Shown here piece by piece: positions 5,908 to 11,600 of a stretch of 11,600 nt of DNA. Location: the NCBI GenBank assembly GCA_021821705.1, contig JAKACE010000025.1:1-11600 (forward strand), in the 5' to 3' direction. The stretch is from Actinomycetes bacterium (GTDB lineage: Bacteria > Actinomycetota > Acidimicrobiia > Acidimicrobiales > Palsa-688). The notes below the pieces were generated by a model. That model made no database searches. It saw only the letters and a program-made list of their open reading frames with translations, and had not been told where the DNA came from. Both the position numbers and the translations under genes were made by a program. How positions within the stretch are numbered: position 1 is the stretch's first letter; each line of letters starts with the position of its first letter.

Positions 5908-7170
5908 TCAGATGGGGGTACGAGCCGGTGCCGGTGCACCGTCCGGCGAAGGGGTGCCACCTGGTGCAGGCACCGGCGCAGGGCGCCCCCCGAGAGCCCC
6001 GGCAACGCAAAAGGCGGCCGCGAACAGCGCGACCACCAGCCAGAGGGCGTTGAGCAGCCCGGCTCCCTCGGCCAGGAGACCGATCGCCGGCGGCCCACCG
6101 AGGTTGGCCAGGTAGCCGATCGACCCCACTACGCTCACCCGCGCCACCGGGTCCGGACCGCTCTCGGCTGCGGCCGACATCCCGAGCGGGAAGCCCATCG
6201 AAACACCCACGGCCCACAGCACGGCGCCGGCGAGCACCACCCAGATCTGGCTCCCGACGACAAACATGACGAGGCCCGCCATGCCCAGGGCGGTCGTGCA
6301 ACGGATGGCCATGACGCGGCCCAGGCGGTCCACGATGGGGCCACCCAGGATGCGTGTCGTCGCCTCTCCGATAGCGAAGGCCGTGAAGAAAAGAGCGGCG
6401 ATGGCTGCGGCCTGCCCGTAGTCGTTGTGCACGGCCAGCGTCAGCCAGCTGTTGGCCGAGCCCTCCCCGAGCTCCGCTCCGAGCATCACCAGCCCGATGA
6501 GCAGCAGGCGCACGTCGGCCCACCCTCGCAGCCAGTGGCGCAACTTGTCCGCCCGGCTGAGCGAACTGCCGTGCGCCTCGCCTCGAGCGCCCGAGGGTAT
6601 GGCCGGGCCGATCGTGGCCGCGAAGGCGCCCACCAGTACGGCCTCGCCGGCCAACTGCTCGGCCGGCGTCACCCCGAAGGCGGCGCATGCCGCACCGATC
6701 CCCGAGCCGACGGCGGCCCCGACTGACCAGGCGCCGTGCATTCTCGGCATCAGCGTGCGCCCGGCAGCCCGCTCGATGGCCGATCCCTCCACGTTTATGA
6801 GCATGTCCATCGCACCGATCCCCGCCCCGACGGCAACGAAGGCTCCGGCCAGCAAGGCCACCGAACGCAAGGCGAGGGCCAGGCCCATGACCGCCATGGC
6901 TACGGCCACGACCACCAGAGCCGTCCCCAGGGCCCGCCTGCTCCCCAGGCGGTGAAGCAGCGGGGTGGAGGCGGAGAGGCCGCCGATGGCGCCGACGGTG
7001 ACGCCGGCCAGCAGCAGGCCGATCGTGGCCGTGCCGGCGCCGATCTCGGACTTGATGGCCGGCAGCCTCGGGCCCCAGGTCGCGACGGTGATGCCCCCGA
7101 AGCCGAAGGCGGCGGTAACGGCCCACCGCCAGCGCGCCAGGGCCCTAGCACCCACCACTACAGCGCTCAT
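5908..7170 (-). CDS. Major facilitator superfamily transporter (YbjJ-like)
   Basis: This 420-residue integral membrane protein has about twelve hydrophobic segments, as usual for MFS. The first helix ends in GGITVATWGPRLPAIKSEIG (about 25-44), the 'W..R.P.ik..lg' start typical of YbjJ-like and related sugar/efflux MFS proteins. Between helices 4 and 5 it reads INVEGSAIERAAGRTLMPRM with a following HGAWSVGAAVGS (about 145-156), also typical of that group. The central loop is hydrophilic (about 193-215, basic end RADKLRHWLR), and GGPIVDRLGRVMAIR matches the conserved cytoplasmic loop of the second half. The tail after the last helix is Pro/Ala-rich and probably disordered. The substrate is unknown. 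The ATG at 7170 lies ten bases after GAGAGG, within a tandem repeat. It is 116 bases downstream of the oxidoreductase on the same strand, so co-transcription is possible. Confidence 0.9.
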   Translation of the reverse strand: MSAVVVGARALARWRWAVTAAFGFGGITVATWGPRLPAIKSEIGAGTATIGLLLAGVTVGAIGGLSASTPLLHRLGSRRALGTALVVVAVAMAVMGLALALRSVALLAGAFVAVGAGIGAMDMLINVEGSAIERAAGRTLMPRMHGAWSVGAAVGSGIGAACAAFGVTPAEQLAGEAVLVGAFAATIGPAIPSGARGEAHGSSLSRADKLRHWLRGWADVRLLLIGLVMLGAELGEGSANSWLTLAVHNDYGQAAAIAALFFTAFAIGEATTRILGGPIVDRLGRVMAIRCTTALGMAGLVMFVVGSQIWVVLAGAVLWAVGVSMGFPLGMSAAAESGPDPVARVSVVGSIGYLANLGGPPAIGLLAEGAGLLNALWLVVALFAAAFCVAGALGGRPAPVPAPGGTPSPDGAPAPARTPI

Positions 7171-7176
7171 CCTCGC

Positions 7177-7204
7177 GCCGCGCCTCTCGCCGCGCCTCTC
7201 GCCG
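7177..7204 (-). repeat. 12-bp tandem repeat spanning the MFS ribosome binding site
   Basis: GCCGCGCCTCTC is repeated exactly at 7177-7188 and 7189-7200, followed by a partial GCCG. On the minus strand each unit carries GAGAGG, so the MFS gene has duplicated Shine-Dalgarno-like sites 10 and 22 bases before its ATG (7170), plus an adjoining GAGG. Slippage in unit number could modulate translation. Confidence 0.65.
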
Positions 7205-7286
7205 AGCTCACCGAGGTGCGGGCGCCTGCGTCCCGCTCGCCGTCCGGGAGCGGGTCACCCGACGGCATGCCGCTTGGGGCGGGACC

Positions 7287-8159
7287 TCACAGACCGGCCA
7301 CGGCCGGCACCACCTCGCTGCCGAGGATCTCGAAATTGCGCATGTCCCAGGGTCGCAACAACCGGCCGTGGGCCACCTGGATACCGGTACCGGCCAGTTC
7401 TCCCAGCTCCTCGACGACCTGGCCGGCCCGCTCGCCCCGCTCGCCGAGGTCGAAGTTGTAAAGCGCCGTCTTTTCGATCTCGTCGTAGTCACGCCCCTCG
7501 GCCTCGCAGTGCGAGCGCAGGACCTCCAGCTTGTGAGCCAGGTCGGGGCCGCCGAAGAGGTTGCAGGCCTGGGCGTAGCGGGCGACCAGCCTCAGGGTCT
7601 TCTTCTCTCCGGAACCACCTATGAGTATCGGTGGGTGGGGCCGGCTGAGAGGCTGGGGCACGTTGAGGGTGCGCCCGAGACGGTAGTGGGCCCCCTCGAA
7701 GGGACCGTCGTCGCCCGACCACATCTGCAGGCAGATGCGGATCGTCTCCTCGAGGCGCTCGAACCGCTCGGCCGTCGGTGGGAAGAGCAGGCCCAGGCCG
7801 CGCGACTCCTCCTCGTTCCAGGCGGCACCGATCCCGAGCATGGCCCGGCCACCCGACAGGACGTCGAGCGTGGAAACGATCTTGGCCAGGAGGCCGGGGC
7901 TGCGGTAGACCGTCCCCGTCACCAAGGTGAGCAGGGACACCCGGGTCGTGTTGGCAGCCAGGAACCCGAGGGTGGTGTAGGCCTCCAGCATCTCGTGCTC
8001 CGGTGGGCCGATATGGCCGATCTGCCAGACGTGGTCCATGACAGAGACCCGGTCGAAACCGGCGTCCTCTGCTCCCCTGGCTATGGCAGCGAGGTTGGTG
8101 GCGAGGTCCCGGGGACCTCCGGGCCAGGTGTAATCCGGGATGTGCAGGCCAAGTTTCAT
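7287..8159 (-). CDS. LLM-class F420-dependent oxidoreductase
   Basis: This 290-residue luciferase-like monooxygenase-fold (TIM-barrel) protein closely resembles the actinobacterial subgroup annotated as probable F420-dependent oxidoreductases. It starts MKLGLHIPDYTWPGGP, then VSVMDHVWQIG (38-48), the loop GPPEHEMLEAYTTLGFLAA (51-69), RVSLLTLVTGTVYRSPGLLAK (73-93), the barrel strand LSGGRAMLGIGAAWNEEE (101-118) and PHPPILIGGSGEKKTLRLVA (175-194), all in the family's order. It would bind reduced F420 (or FMN) and move a hydride to or from an unknown substrate in the cytoplasm; preference for F420 is family inference. It is full length. The start is ATG 8159 with GAGGT about 11 bases upstream (8171-8175, minus). 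It lies between the receiver-HDOD gene and the MFS gene, all minus strand with gaps of 163 and 116 bases. Confidence 0.92.
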   Translation of the reverse strand: MKLGLHIPDYTWPGGPRDLATNLAAIARGAEDAGFDRVSVMDHVWQIGHIGPPEHEMLEAYTTLGFLAANTTRVSLLTLVTGTVYRSPGLLAKIVSTLDVLSGGRAMLGIGAAWNEEESRGLGLLFPPTAERFERLEETIRICLQMWSGDDGPFEGAHYRLGRTLNVPQPLSRPHPPILIGGSGEKKTLRLVARYAQACNLFGGPDLAHKLEVLRSHCEAEGRDYDEIEKTALYNFDLGERGERAGQVVEELGELAGTGIQVAHGRLLRPWDMRNFEILGSEVVPAVAGL

Positions 8160-8258
8160 GCGCTCGTTCTACCTCACGGCGGGGGTGTCGTAGCGGCCCG
8201 GGGACCGGACCGGGTGCCCCCGGCAGGCTCCTCCCGCCGCGCTCGCAGGAGCAAAGGA

Positions 8259-8281
8259 CCGCCGCTGCCCCCCTCCGGCGG
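8259..8281 (-). terminator. Possible terminator after the receiver-HDOD gene
   Basis: CCGCCG (8259-8264) and CGGCGG (8276-8281) form a 6-bp stem around an 11-base loop. On the minus strand it is followed by TCCTTTGC, a modest pyrimidine tail. It lies about 40 bases past the HDOD gene's stop and before the oxidoreductase start. The stem is short, so it is only a candidate; if real, it separates the two genes transcriptionally. Confidence 0.3.
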
Positions 8282-8322
8282 CGGCGCCGCACCCGGGCGC
8301 AGACTGCAGTCCGTGGCCGCCC

Positions 8323-9522
8323 TCAGCGCATGGCCGAGAAGCCGTCCTCGTACAGCCTGGCCGCCTCGCCGAGGCCGACGCCGGCGGCATAACCGTCGTC
8401 GAGCGGGCACACGCAAGCCGCCTGGCACACGGGAGGTACCACGTCGGTTCGGGGCTCGTGGCGCGCGACCAGGTCCTCGACGACCCGGACGTAGTCTGCC
8501 AGCTCGGGCGCCCTTGGCGGCCCTAGGTACAGCTCCCTCTGGCGGGTCACAGCCTCGACCACGTTGTAGCCCATCCCCCAGGAGGACAGCAGGTAGCCGC
8601 CGATGACGGGGTAGGTGGTGCCGATGTGGCGCTCCTCGGCCTCATCGGGGCTGGCGCCGGCCATGACGTCGGCCGCCACCTCGGCGAGCTTGGCAGGGGC
8701 CCTGTCCGCCACGACCAGCTCACCCACGGCGTGCAGGGTCCCGACGACGTTGGCCTCCGCCCTCGCCTGCACCCGGACGACCTGGCGCAGGGCGCCGGCC
8801 ACGGACATGGAGTGGGCGTTGAGAGCCGGCAGCCAGCTCGCCGGCACCCCCTGGCCGGGTGTGAAGGCATGGAAGGCCGCCCCGGCCAGCGCTATGTCCC
8901 GCAGCGCCTCTATGCCCAGGTAGGCGACGGCCTGGCGGAGGTCCTTGATCTCAGTGCGCAAGCCGAAGAACGGCGAGTTGACCAGCTGGAGCACCTTGGC
9001 CACCATGGCGACGTCGCCGCTCATGACATCGGCGACGGCGGACGGGGAACACTCCTCGTCGCACAGGGCGTTGTCCACCGCCAGCAGGGTCGCAGGCAGG
9101 CTCGGCAGGGCGCCCACCGCCTCCACGAGGTGGCGGGTGGCGTCCCCGTGCAGCTTGCGCTGGAGCTCGGCCGCCCGGTTCACGGCTCTCGCCAGCTCGT
9201 CGGGCCCGCAGTCCTGGCGTAAGCAGAAGTTGGCCACGGGCAGGGCCCGCAGTGACGCCCCCCTGTCGCCGGGGCTGGCCATGGCGATACGGGCCGTCCG
9301 GGGGTGCTTGTCCTTGGTGACCCGCAAGAAGTTGGCAGCGCTCATGTCCCCCAGAGCCGAACTGGCCACTACCGCGTCGACCGGCCTCTCCGCCATGACG
9401 AACAGGGCCACCTCCGCTCCGGGGACGAAGGCCGTGTCCCACTCATCGTGGCACGCCCCGAAGTCCTCCCTCATGGCGTGCAGGTTGCTCACGTTGTCGT
9501 CCACGAAGAGGACGGAGATCAC
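8323..9522 (-). CDS. Receiver-HDOD protein with degenerate receiver domain
   Basis: This 399-residue protein has an N-terminal response-regulator receiver (about 1-120) and an HDOD output domain (about 132-345). The receiver begins ISVLFVDDN with acidic pair D8/D9, but the phosphoacceptor position (45 residues after D9) is S54 in VVASSALGDM, the conserved Thr/Ser position is A82 (IAMASPG), and the conserved Lys is Q103 (LRQDCGP). It should not be phosphorylated in the usual way. The HDOD part has ALPSLPATLLAVDNAL, AMVAKVLQLVNSPFFGL (about 172-188), QAVAYLGIEALRDIAL and TLHAVGELVVA, where the HD pair is reduced to His-Ala, as is usual for HDOD. HDOD domains are signalling modules without proven catalysis. 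A Cys-rich tail follows (C366, C370, C372). The start is GTG 9522 with GAGGGAG six bases upstream. It is divergent from the membrane/kinase/regulator cluster. Confidence 0.9.
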   Translation of the reverse strand: MISVLFVDDNVSNLHAMREDFGACHDEWDTAFVPGAEVALFVMAERPVDAVVASSALGDMSAANFLRVTKDKHPRTARIAMASPGDRGASLRALPVANFCLRQDCGPDELARAVNRAAELQRKLHGDATRHLVEAVGALPSLPATLLAVDNALCDEECSPSAVADVMSGDVAMVAKVLQLVNSPFFGLRTEIKDLRQAVAYLGIEALRDIALAGAAFHAFTPGQGVPASWLPALNAHSMSVAGALRQVVRVQARAEANVVGTLHAVGELVVADRAPAKLAEVAADVMAGASPDEAEERHIGTTYPVIGGYLLSSWGMGYNVVEAVTRQRELYLGPPRAPELADYVRVVEDLVARHEPRTDVVPPVCQAACVCPLDDGYAAGVGLGEAARLYEDGFSAMR

Positions 9523-9565
9523 AGGGCGCTCCCTCGTCGGCGGTCAGTGCATCATCGGCACGAGG

Positions 9566-9598
9566 CGGGCCCACCCAAGGACCTGACCGGGCCCACCC
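9566..9598. repeat. Paired 11-bp direct repeats in a divergent promoter region
   Basis: CGGGCCCACCC occurs at 9566-9576 and again at 9588-9598, a 22-base period or about two helical turns. It lies in the 132-base gap between the divergent receiver-HDOD gene (start 9522) and the membrane protein gene (start 9655). Same-face direct repeats of this type are a common layout for response-regulator or activator binding, so this is a candidate operator, perhaps for the adjacent two-component system (inference). Confidence 0.45.
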
Positions 9599-9654
9599 GG
9601 GTTTCCACCCACGGGTTGACGACGGGGGCAGCGTTGCCGGCGGACACTTCGAAC

Positions 9655-10194
9655 ATGACCTTCACCGATTACGTCATCGACATCGCCCTCATCGCAATTG
9701 TCGTCCTCCAGGTGAGGGGGCGGCGCCTGACCACCCGCAACCTCCTGCTCCCTCTGGCCATCGTGGTGTGGGCCGCCGTGCCCTTCGTCAAGTCCGTCCC
9801 GACAGCCGGCAACGACCTGGTGCTGGTCGCCATCGGCACCGTGTCCGGCGCCGTCCTCGGTGGGCTGTGTGCAGCCTTCACCTCGGTCGCCCGGGACAAA
9901 CAGGGCAACGTCATCGCCAAGGCCGGGGCCGCCGCCGCCGGGTTGTGGGTCCTCGGCGTGGGTGCCAGGTTCGCCTTCCAGCTGTACGCCACCCATGGCG
10001 GCGGGCCGGCGATAGGGCGCTTCAGCGCCGCCCACGCCATAACCGGCGCCGCCCCCTGGACCGACGCGCTGGTACTGATGGCACTGGCCGAAGTGGTCAT
10101 GCGCACCGCCGGCCTGGCGCTGCGCACCTACCGGCTCATCGGCTCGCCGCTTCCCCGGGCAGCCTCGGGCATGATTGGTGCCGGTGACCGCTAG
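9655..10194 (+). CDS. Small multi-pass membrane protein upstream of a two-component system
   Basis: This 179-residue integral membrane protein has about five hydrophobic segments (approximately 5-19, 30-46, 54-78, 89-112 and 137-157) and a short basic loop RGRRLTTRN after the first. Its opening, MTFTDYVIDIALIAIVVLQV, and its overall layout remind me of DUF1453/CcdC-like membrane proteins found beside actinobacterial histidine kinases, but this is a weak resemblance and I do not claim the family. The start is ATG 9655, the first residue consistent with a membrane-initial helix. No clear Shine-Dalgarno precedes it (ACTTCGAAC), so a leaderless or weakly initiated mRNA is possible. Its stop (10192-10194) lies inside the start of the histidine kinase gene, implying co-translation. 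It may sense or modulate the kinase in the membrane (inference). Confidence 0.8.
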   Translation: MTFTDYVIDIALIAIVVLQVRGRRLTTRNLLLPLAIVVWAAVPFVKSVPTAGNDLVLVAIGTVSGAVLGGLCAAFTSVARDKQGNVIAKAGAAAAGLWVLGVGARFAFQLYATHGGGPAIGRFSAAHAITGAAPWTDALVLMALAEVVMRTAGLALRTYRLIGSPLPRAASGMIGAGDR

Positions 10195-11398
10195 CCAGCC
10201 CGCCGCCACGACCCCGGCTCCCAGGACCGGCACCCCGGCGACGCCCGCAGGCCCCAGGGTGCCGGCCCCGGCGCACTGGGCCAAGGCCGCCTGGCAGGAC
10301 GGGCTCGCGTCGGCGACCAACGTCGTCGGCCTGGGCCTGCTGCTGTGGGGCCTGACAGCACAGACGAGGCTCGGCCTGACCGGCGGCCGCCTCAGTGCCC
10401 TTGTCCTGCTCCTCCTCTCCGGTGCCAGCTGGGCCATCTGGGCGGTGCTCAGGCTCACGCCCTACCGCCGGGCAGCTCTCGCCGCCGCGCTGACCATGGG
10501 CTGCGCCGGGGGTGCGCTGGCGGCGTACAACATGCTGGCCGTCACCTTCATGGCGGTGGCCGCCCTGGCCGCCGGTACCAACTGGCCGCTGCGGGCGAGC
10601 GCTCGGGTGGTGGTCCTCAACACCGCCGCCATGGCGCTGGCTGTGGGGGTCACCCACCGCACCTGGGCCGACATGGGCAACGGTGTGGCCGCCGCCTTCG
10701 CCGGGCTGGTGCTCGGTACCAGCCGGCGTCAGGCCGCCGAGCGAGCAGGGCAGTCGGCCGAGGCGGAGCTGGAAGCCACCCGAGCCGAGCTCGAGCACGC
10801 CCGCGCCGAGGTCCTGGCCGAGCGCAACCGGCTGGCCAGGGAGATCCACGACGTCCTCGCACACACCCTGTCCGCACTCTCCGTACAGCTCGAGGCCTTC
10901 GACGCCGACCTGTCCGCTGGTGCCCCCGTAGCCGAGCTCGAACGCCGCCTGGCCGGGACCAAGACCCTCGTGCGCAGCGGACTGGCCGATGCCAGGAAGG
11001 CGGTGGCGGCACTGCGTGAGGACACGATGCCGCTGTCCGAACAGCTCGGGGAGCTGTGCAGGCTGAGCGGTGCCCTGCTCAATATCCACGGCGAGCGCGA
11101 CCTGCCCGCTCCGGCCGCCCTGGCTCTCTACCGTGTCGCTCAAGAGGGCCTGACCAACGCCATGAAACACGCCCCCGGGCGACCACCGGTCGTGGACCTC
11201 GCCTTCGCCCAGGACGAAGTGGTCCTCAACGTGCGCAACCAGCTGGCCGGAGGCGCTCACCGCCCCCTTGCCGGGACGGGCGGCGGTTACGGCCTGCAGG
11301 GCATGCGCGAGCGGGTCCTCCTGCTCGGCGGGGAAGTGTCGGTCGGGCCCGACGGCGACCAGTGGGTCCTCACCGCCAGGGTCCCGGTGGCGGCATGA
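10184..11398 (+). CDS. NarL-type sensor histidine kinase (HisKA_3 / HATPase_c)
   Basis: This 404-residue membrane kinase should phosphorylate the regulator encoded just downstream. After a Pro/Ala/Thr-rich cytoplasmic start come five or six helices (about residues 43-60, 70-90, 97-115, 117-131, 138-157 and 162-178), a coiled-coil linker (about 185-217, AEAELEATRAELEHARAEVL), and the HisKA_3 dimerisation domain with phosphoacceptor H222 in REIHDVLAHTLSALSVQLEA. The ATPase domain has an N-box ALYRVAQEGLTNAMKHAPG (about 314-332, N325) and a glycine box GGGYGLQGMRERVLLLGGEV. There is no extracellular sensor domain, so the stimulus is probably sensed in the membrane or through the preceding membrane protein. 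GTG 10184 is preferred, overlapping the upstream stop by 11 bases; GTG 10178 or TTG 10175 are possible. None has a clear Shine-Dalgarno, consistent with coupling. It appears intact. Confidence 0.92.
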   Translation: MTASQPAATTPAPRTGTPATPAGPRVPAPAHWAKAAWQDGLASATNVVGLGLLLWGLTAQTRLGLTGGRLSALVLLLLSGASWAIWAVLRLTPYRRAALAAALTMGCAGGALAAYNMLAVTFMAVAALAAGTNWPLRASARVVVLNTAAMALAVGVTHRTWADMGNGVAAAFAGLVLGTSRRQAAERAGQSAEAELEATRAELEHARAEVLAERNRLAREIHDVLAHTLSALSVQLEAFDADLSAGAPVAELERRLAGTKTLVRSGLADARKAVAALREDTMPLSEQLGELCRLSGALLNIHGERDLPAPAALALYRVAQEGLTNAMKHAPGRPPVVDLAFAQDEVVLNVRNQLAGGAHRPLAGTGGGYGLQGMRERVLLLGGEVSVGPDGDQWVLTARVPVAA

Positions 11399-11436
11399 AG
11401 TCGGGCCCGCAGCCCGGCGGGACAGCGCCGTCGTGA
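11395..11436 (+). CDS. 13-codon coupling ORF between kinase and regulator
   Basis: ATG 11395 overlaps the kinase stop as ATGA (11395-11398) and opens a 13-codon frame (MKSGPQPGGTAPS). Its own TGA (11434-11436) overlaps the regulator's GTG start as GTGA (11433-11436). The mini-ORF therefore bridges the 34-base gap exactly, with termination-reinitiation possible at both ends. The alternative is that ATG 11395 was the regulator's original start, now out of frame. Whether the peptide has any role is unknown. Confidence 0.35.
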   Translation: MKSGPQPGGTAPS

Positions 11437-11600
11437 GGGTGCTCATCGCCGACGACCAGCGGGTGGTGCGCGAGGGCCGGGCCGACATCGCCCGCGCTCT
11501 CGACGCCGCTACCGCCGGGCAGGCCGTGCTCGACCCTCAGGCGCAGGCGGCGCTCCTGGCCGCCGCCCGGGCCGTGCCTCCCGCCGGGACCAAGCCGGCC
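11433..11600 (+). CDS. NarL/LuxR-type response regulator, receiver mostly deleted, cut by window edge
   Basis: The frame from GTG 11433 opens MRVLIADDQRVVREG, the classic first strand of a NarL-family receiver with the acidic pair D7/D8. It then jumps, with no frame change, to RADIARALDAATAGQAVLDP and QAQAALLAAARAV. In NarL-type regulators that block (usually '..I..A....GQa.LdP....Ll') belongs to the end of the receiver and the linker to the LuxR helix-turn-helix. About 90-95 residues appear to be missing, including the phosphoacceptor Asp, the Thr/Ser and the Lys. The junction is near residue 15-17 (about 11475-11482). The rest, presumably the DNA-binding domain, lies beyond 11600. It is either a genuine in-frame deletion giving a phosphorylation-blind DNA-binding protein, or an assembly collapse. 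It pairs with the kinase just upstream. Confidence 0.75.
   Translation, partial: MRVLIADDQRVVREGRADIARALDAATAGQAVLDPQAQAALLAAARAVPPAGTKPA

Noticed and set aside
9616..9648. TTGACG resembling a -35 box upstream of the small membrane protein
   Set aside because: No TAnnnT-type -10 is found at 16-19 bases; the nearest weak candidate (GACACT) is 21 bases away.
10136..11488. A 450-codon minus-strand open frame antisense to the histidine kinase
   Set aside because: The plus strand encodes a kinase with H-box, N-box and glycine box; the antisense product is Gly/His/Gln-rich with no recognisable fold.
1..11600. Search by eye for tRNA, rRNA, CRISPR repeats, insertion-sequence ends or phage genes
   Set aside because: No cloverleaf-like or conserved rRNA sequence, no regularly spaced repeats, no transposase or integrase motif was seen.

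Overview
The window is uniformly GC-rich, with strong G/C preference at third codon positions and frequent GTG starts. It carries a coenzyme-F420-type luciferase-like oxidoreductase, an AraC/VOC gene pair that I recall from many actinobacteria, and secreted proteins of the Yx(FWY)xxD family. Together these point to a high-GC actinobacterium, possibly an uncultured or acidimicrobial-type lineage. That placement is inference. I see no tRNA, rRNA, CRISPR array, insertion sequence or phage gene.

Layout, left to right. (1) 1-1369, plus strand: a decayed dihydrofolate-reductase/RibD-like gene (202-445), a small AraC-type regulator (459-953) and a VOC/glyoxalase-fold protein (950-1369) joined to it by an ATGA overlap. 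A 13-bp perfect hairpin (1390-1429) closes the unit and also serves the gene converging on it. (2) 1447-3283: two divergent genes for proteins with the same C(x3)C..WPP / Yx(FWY)xxD repeat. One is a secreted soluble form (minus) and one is fused to about five membrane helices (plus). Their intergenic region holds two identical outward-facing promoter-like elements, CATCCCT-N14-CGTAGTACC, which suggests a single ECF sigma factor drives both. (3) 3387-5075, minus: a DUF885 metallo-hydrolase. The 287 bases before the next gene (5076-5362) show no convincing gene. (4) 5363-5824, plus: an unrecognised 153-residue, lysine- and aromatic-richer protein. (5) 5908-9522, minus: an MFS transporter, an F420-type LLM oxidoreductase and a receiver-HDOD protein whose receiver has lost its phosphorylation residues. 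(6) 9655-11600, plus: a small membrane protein, a NarL-type sensor histidine kinase and the start of its LuxR/NarL-type response regulator, tightly packed with overlapping starts and stops. The regulator as read lacks nearly its whole receiver domain through an in-frame deletion.

The window looks like ordinary actinobacterial chromosome with regulatory emphasis. The most unusual points are the twin divergent promoter elements over two paralogous envelope proteins, the pseudo-receiver HDOD protein, the receiver-less response regulator reached through a 13-codon coupling ORF, and the gutted reductase at the left edge.
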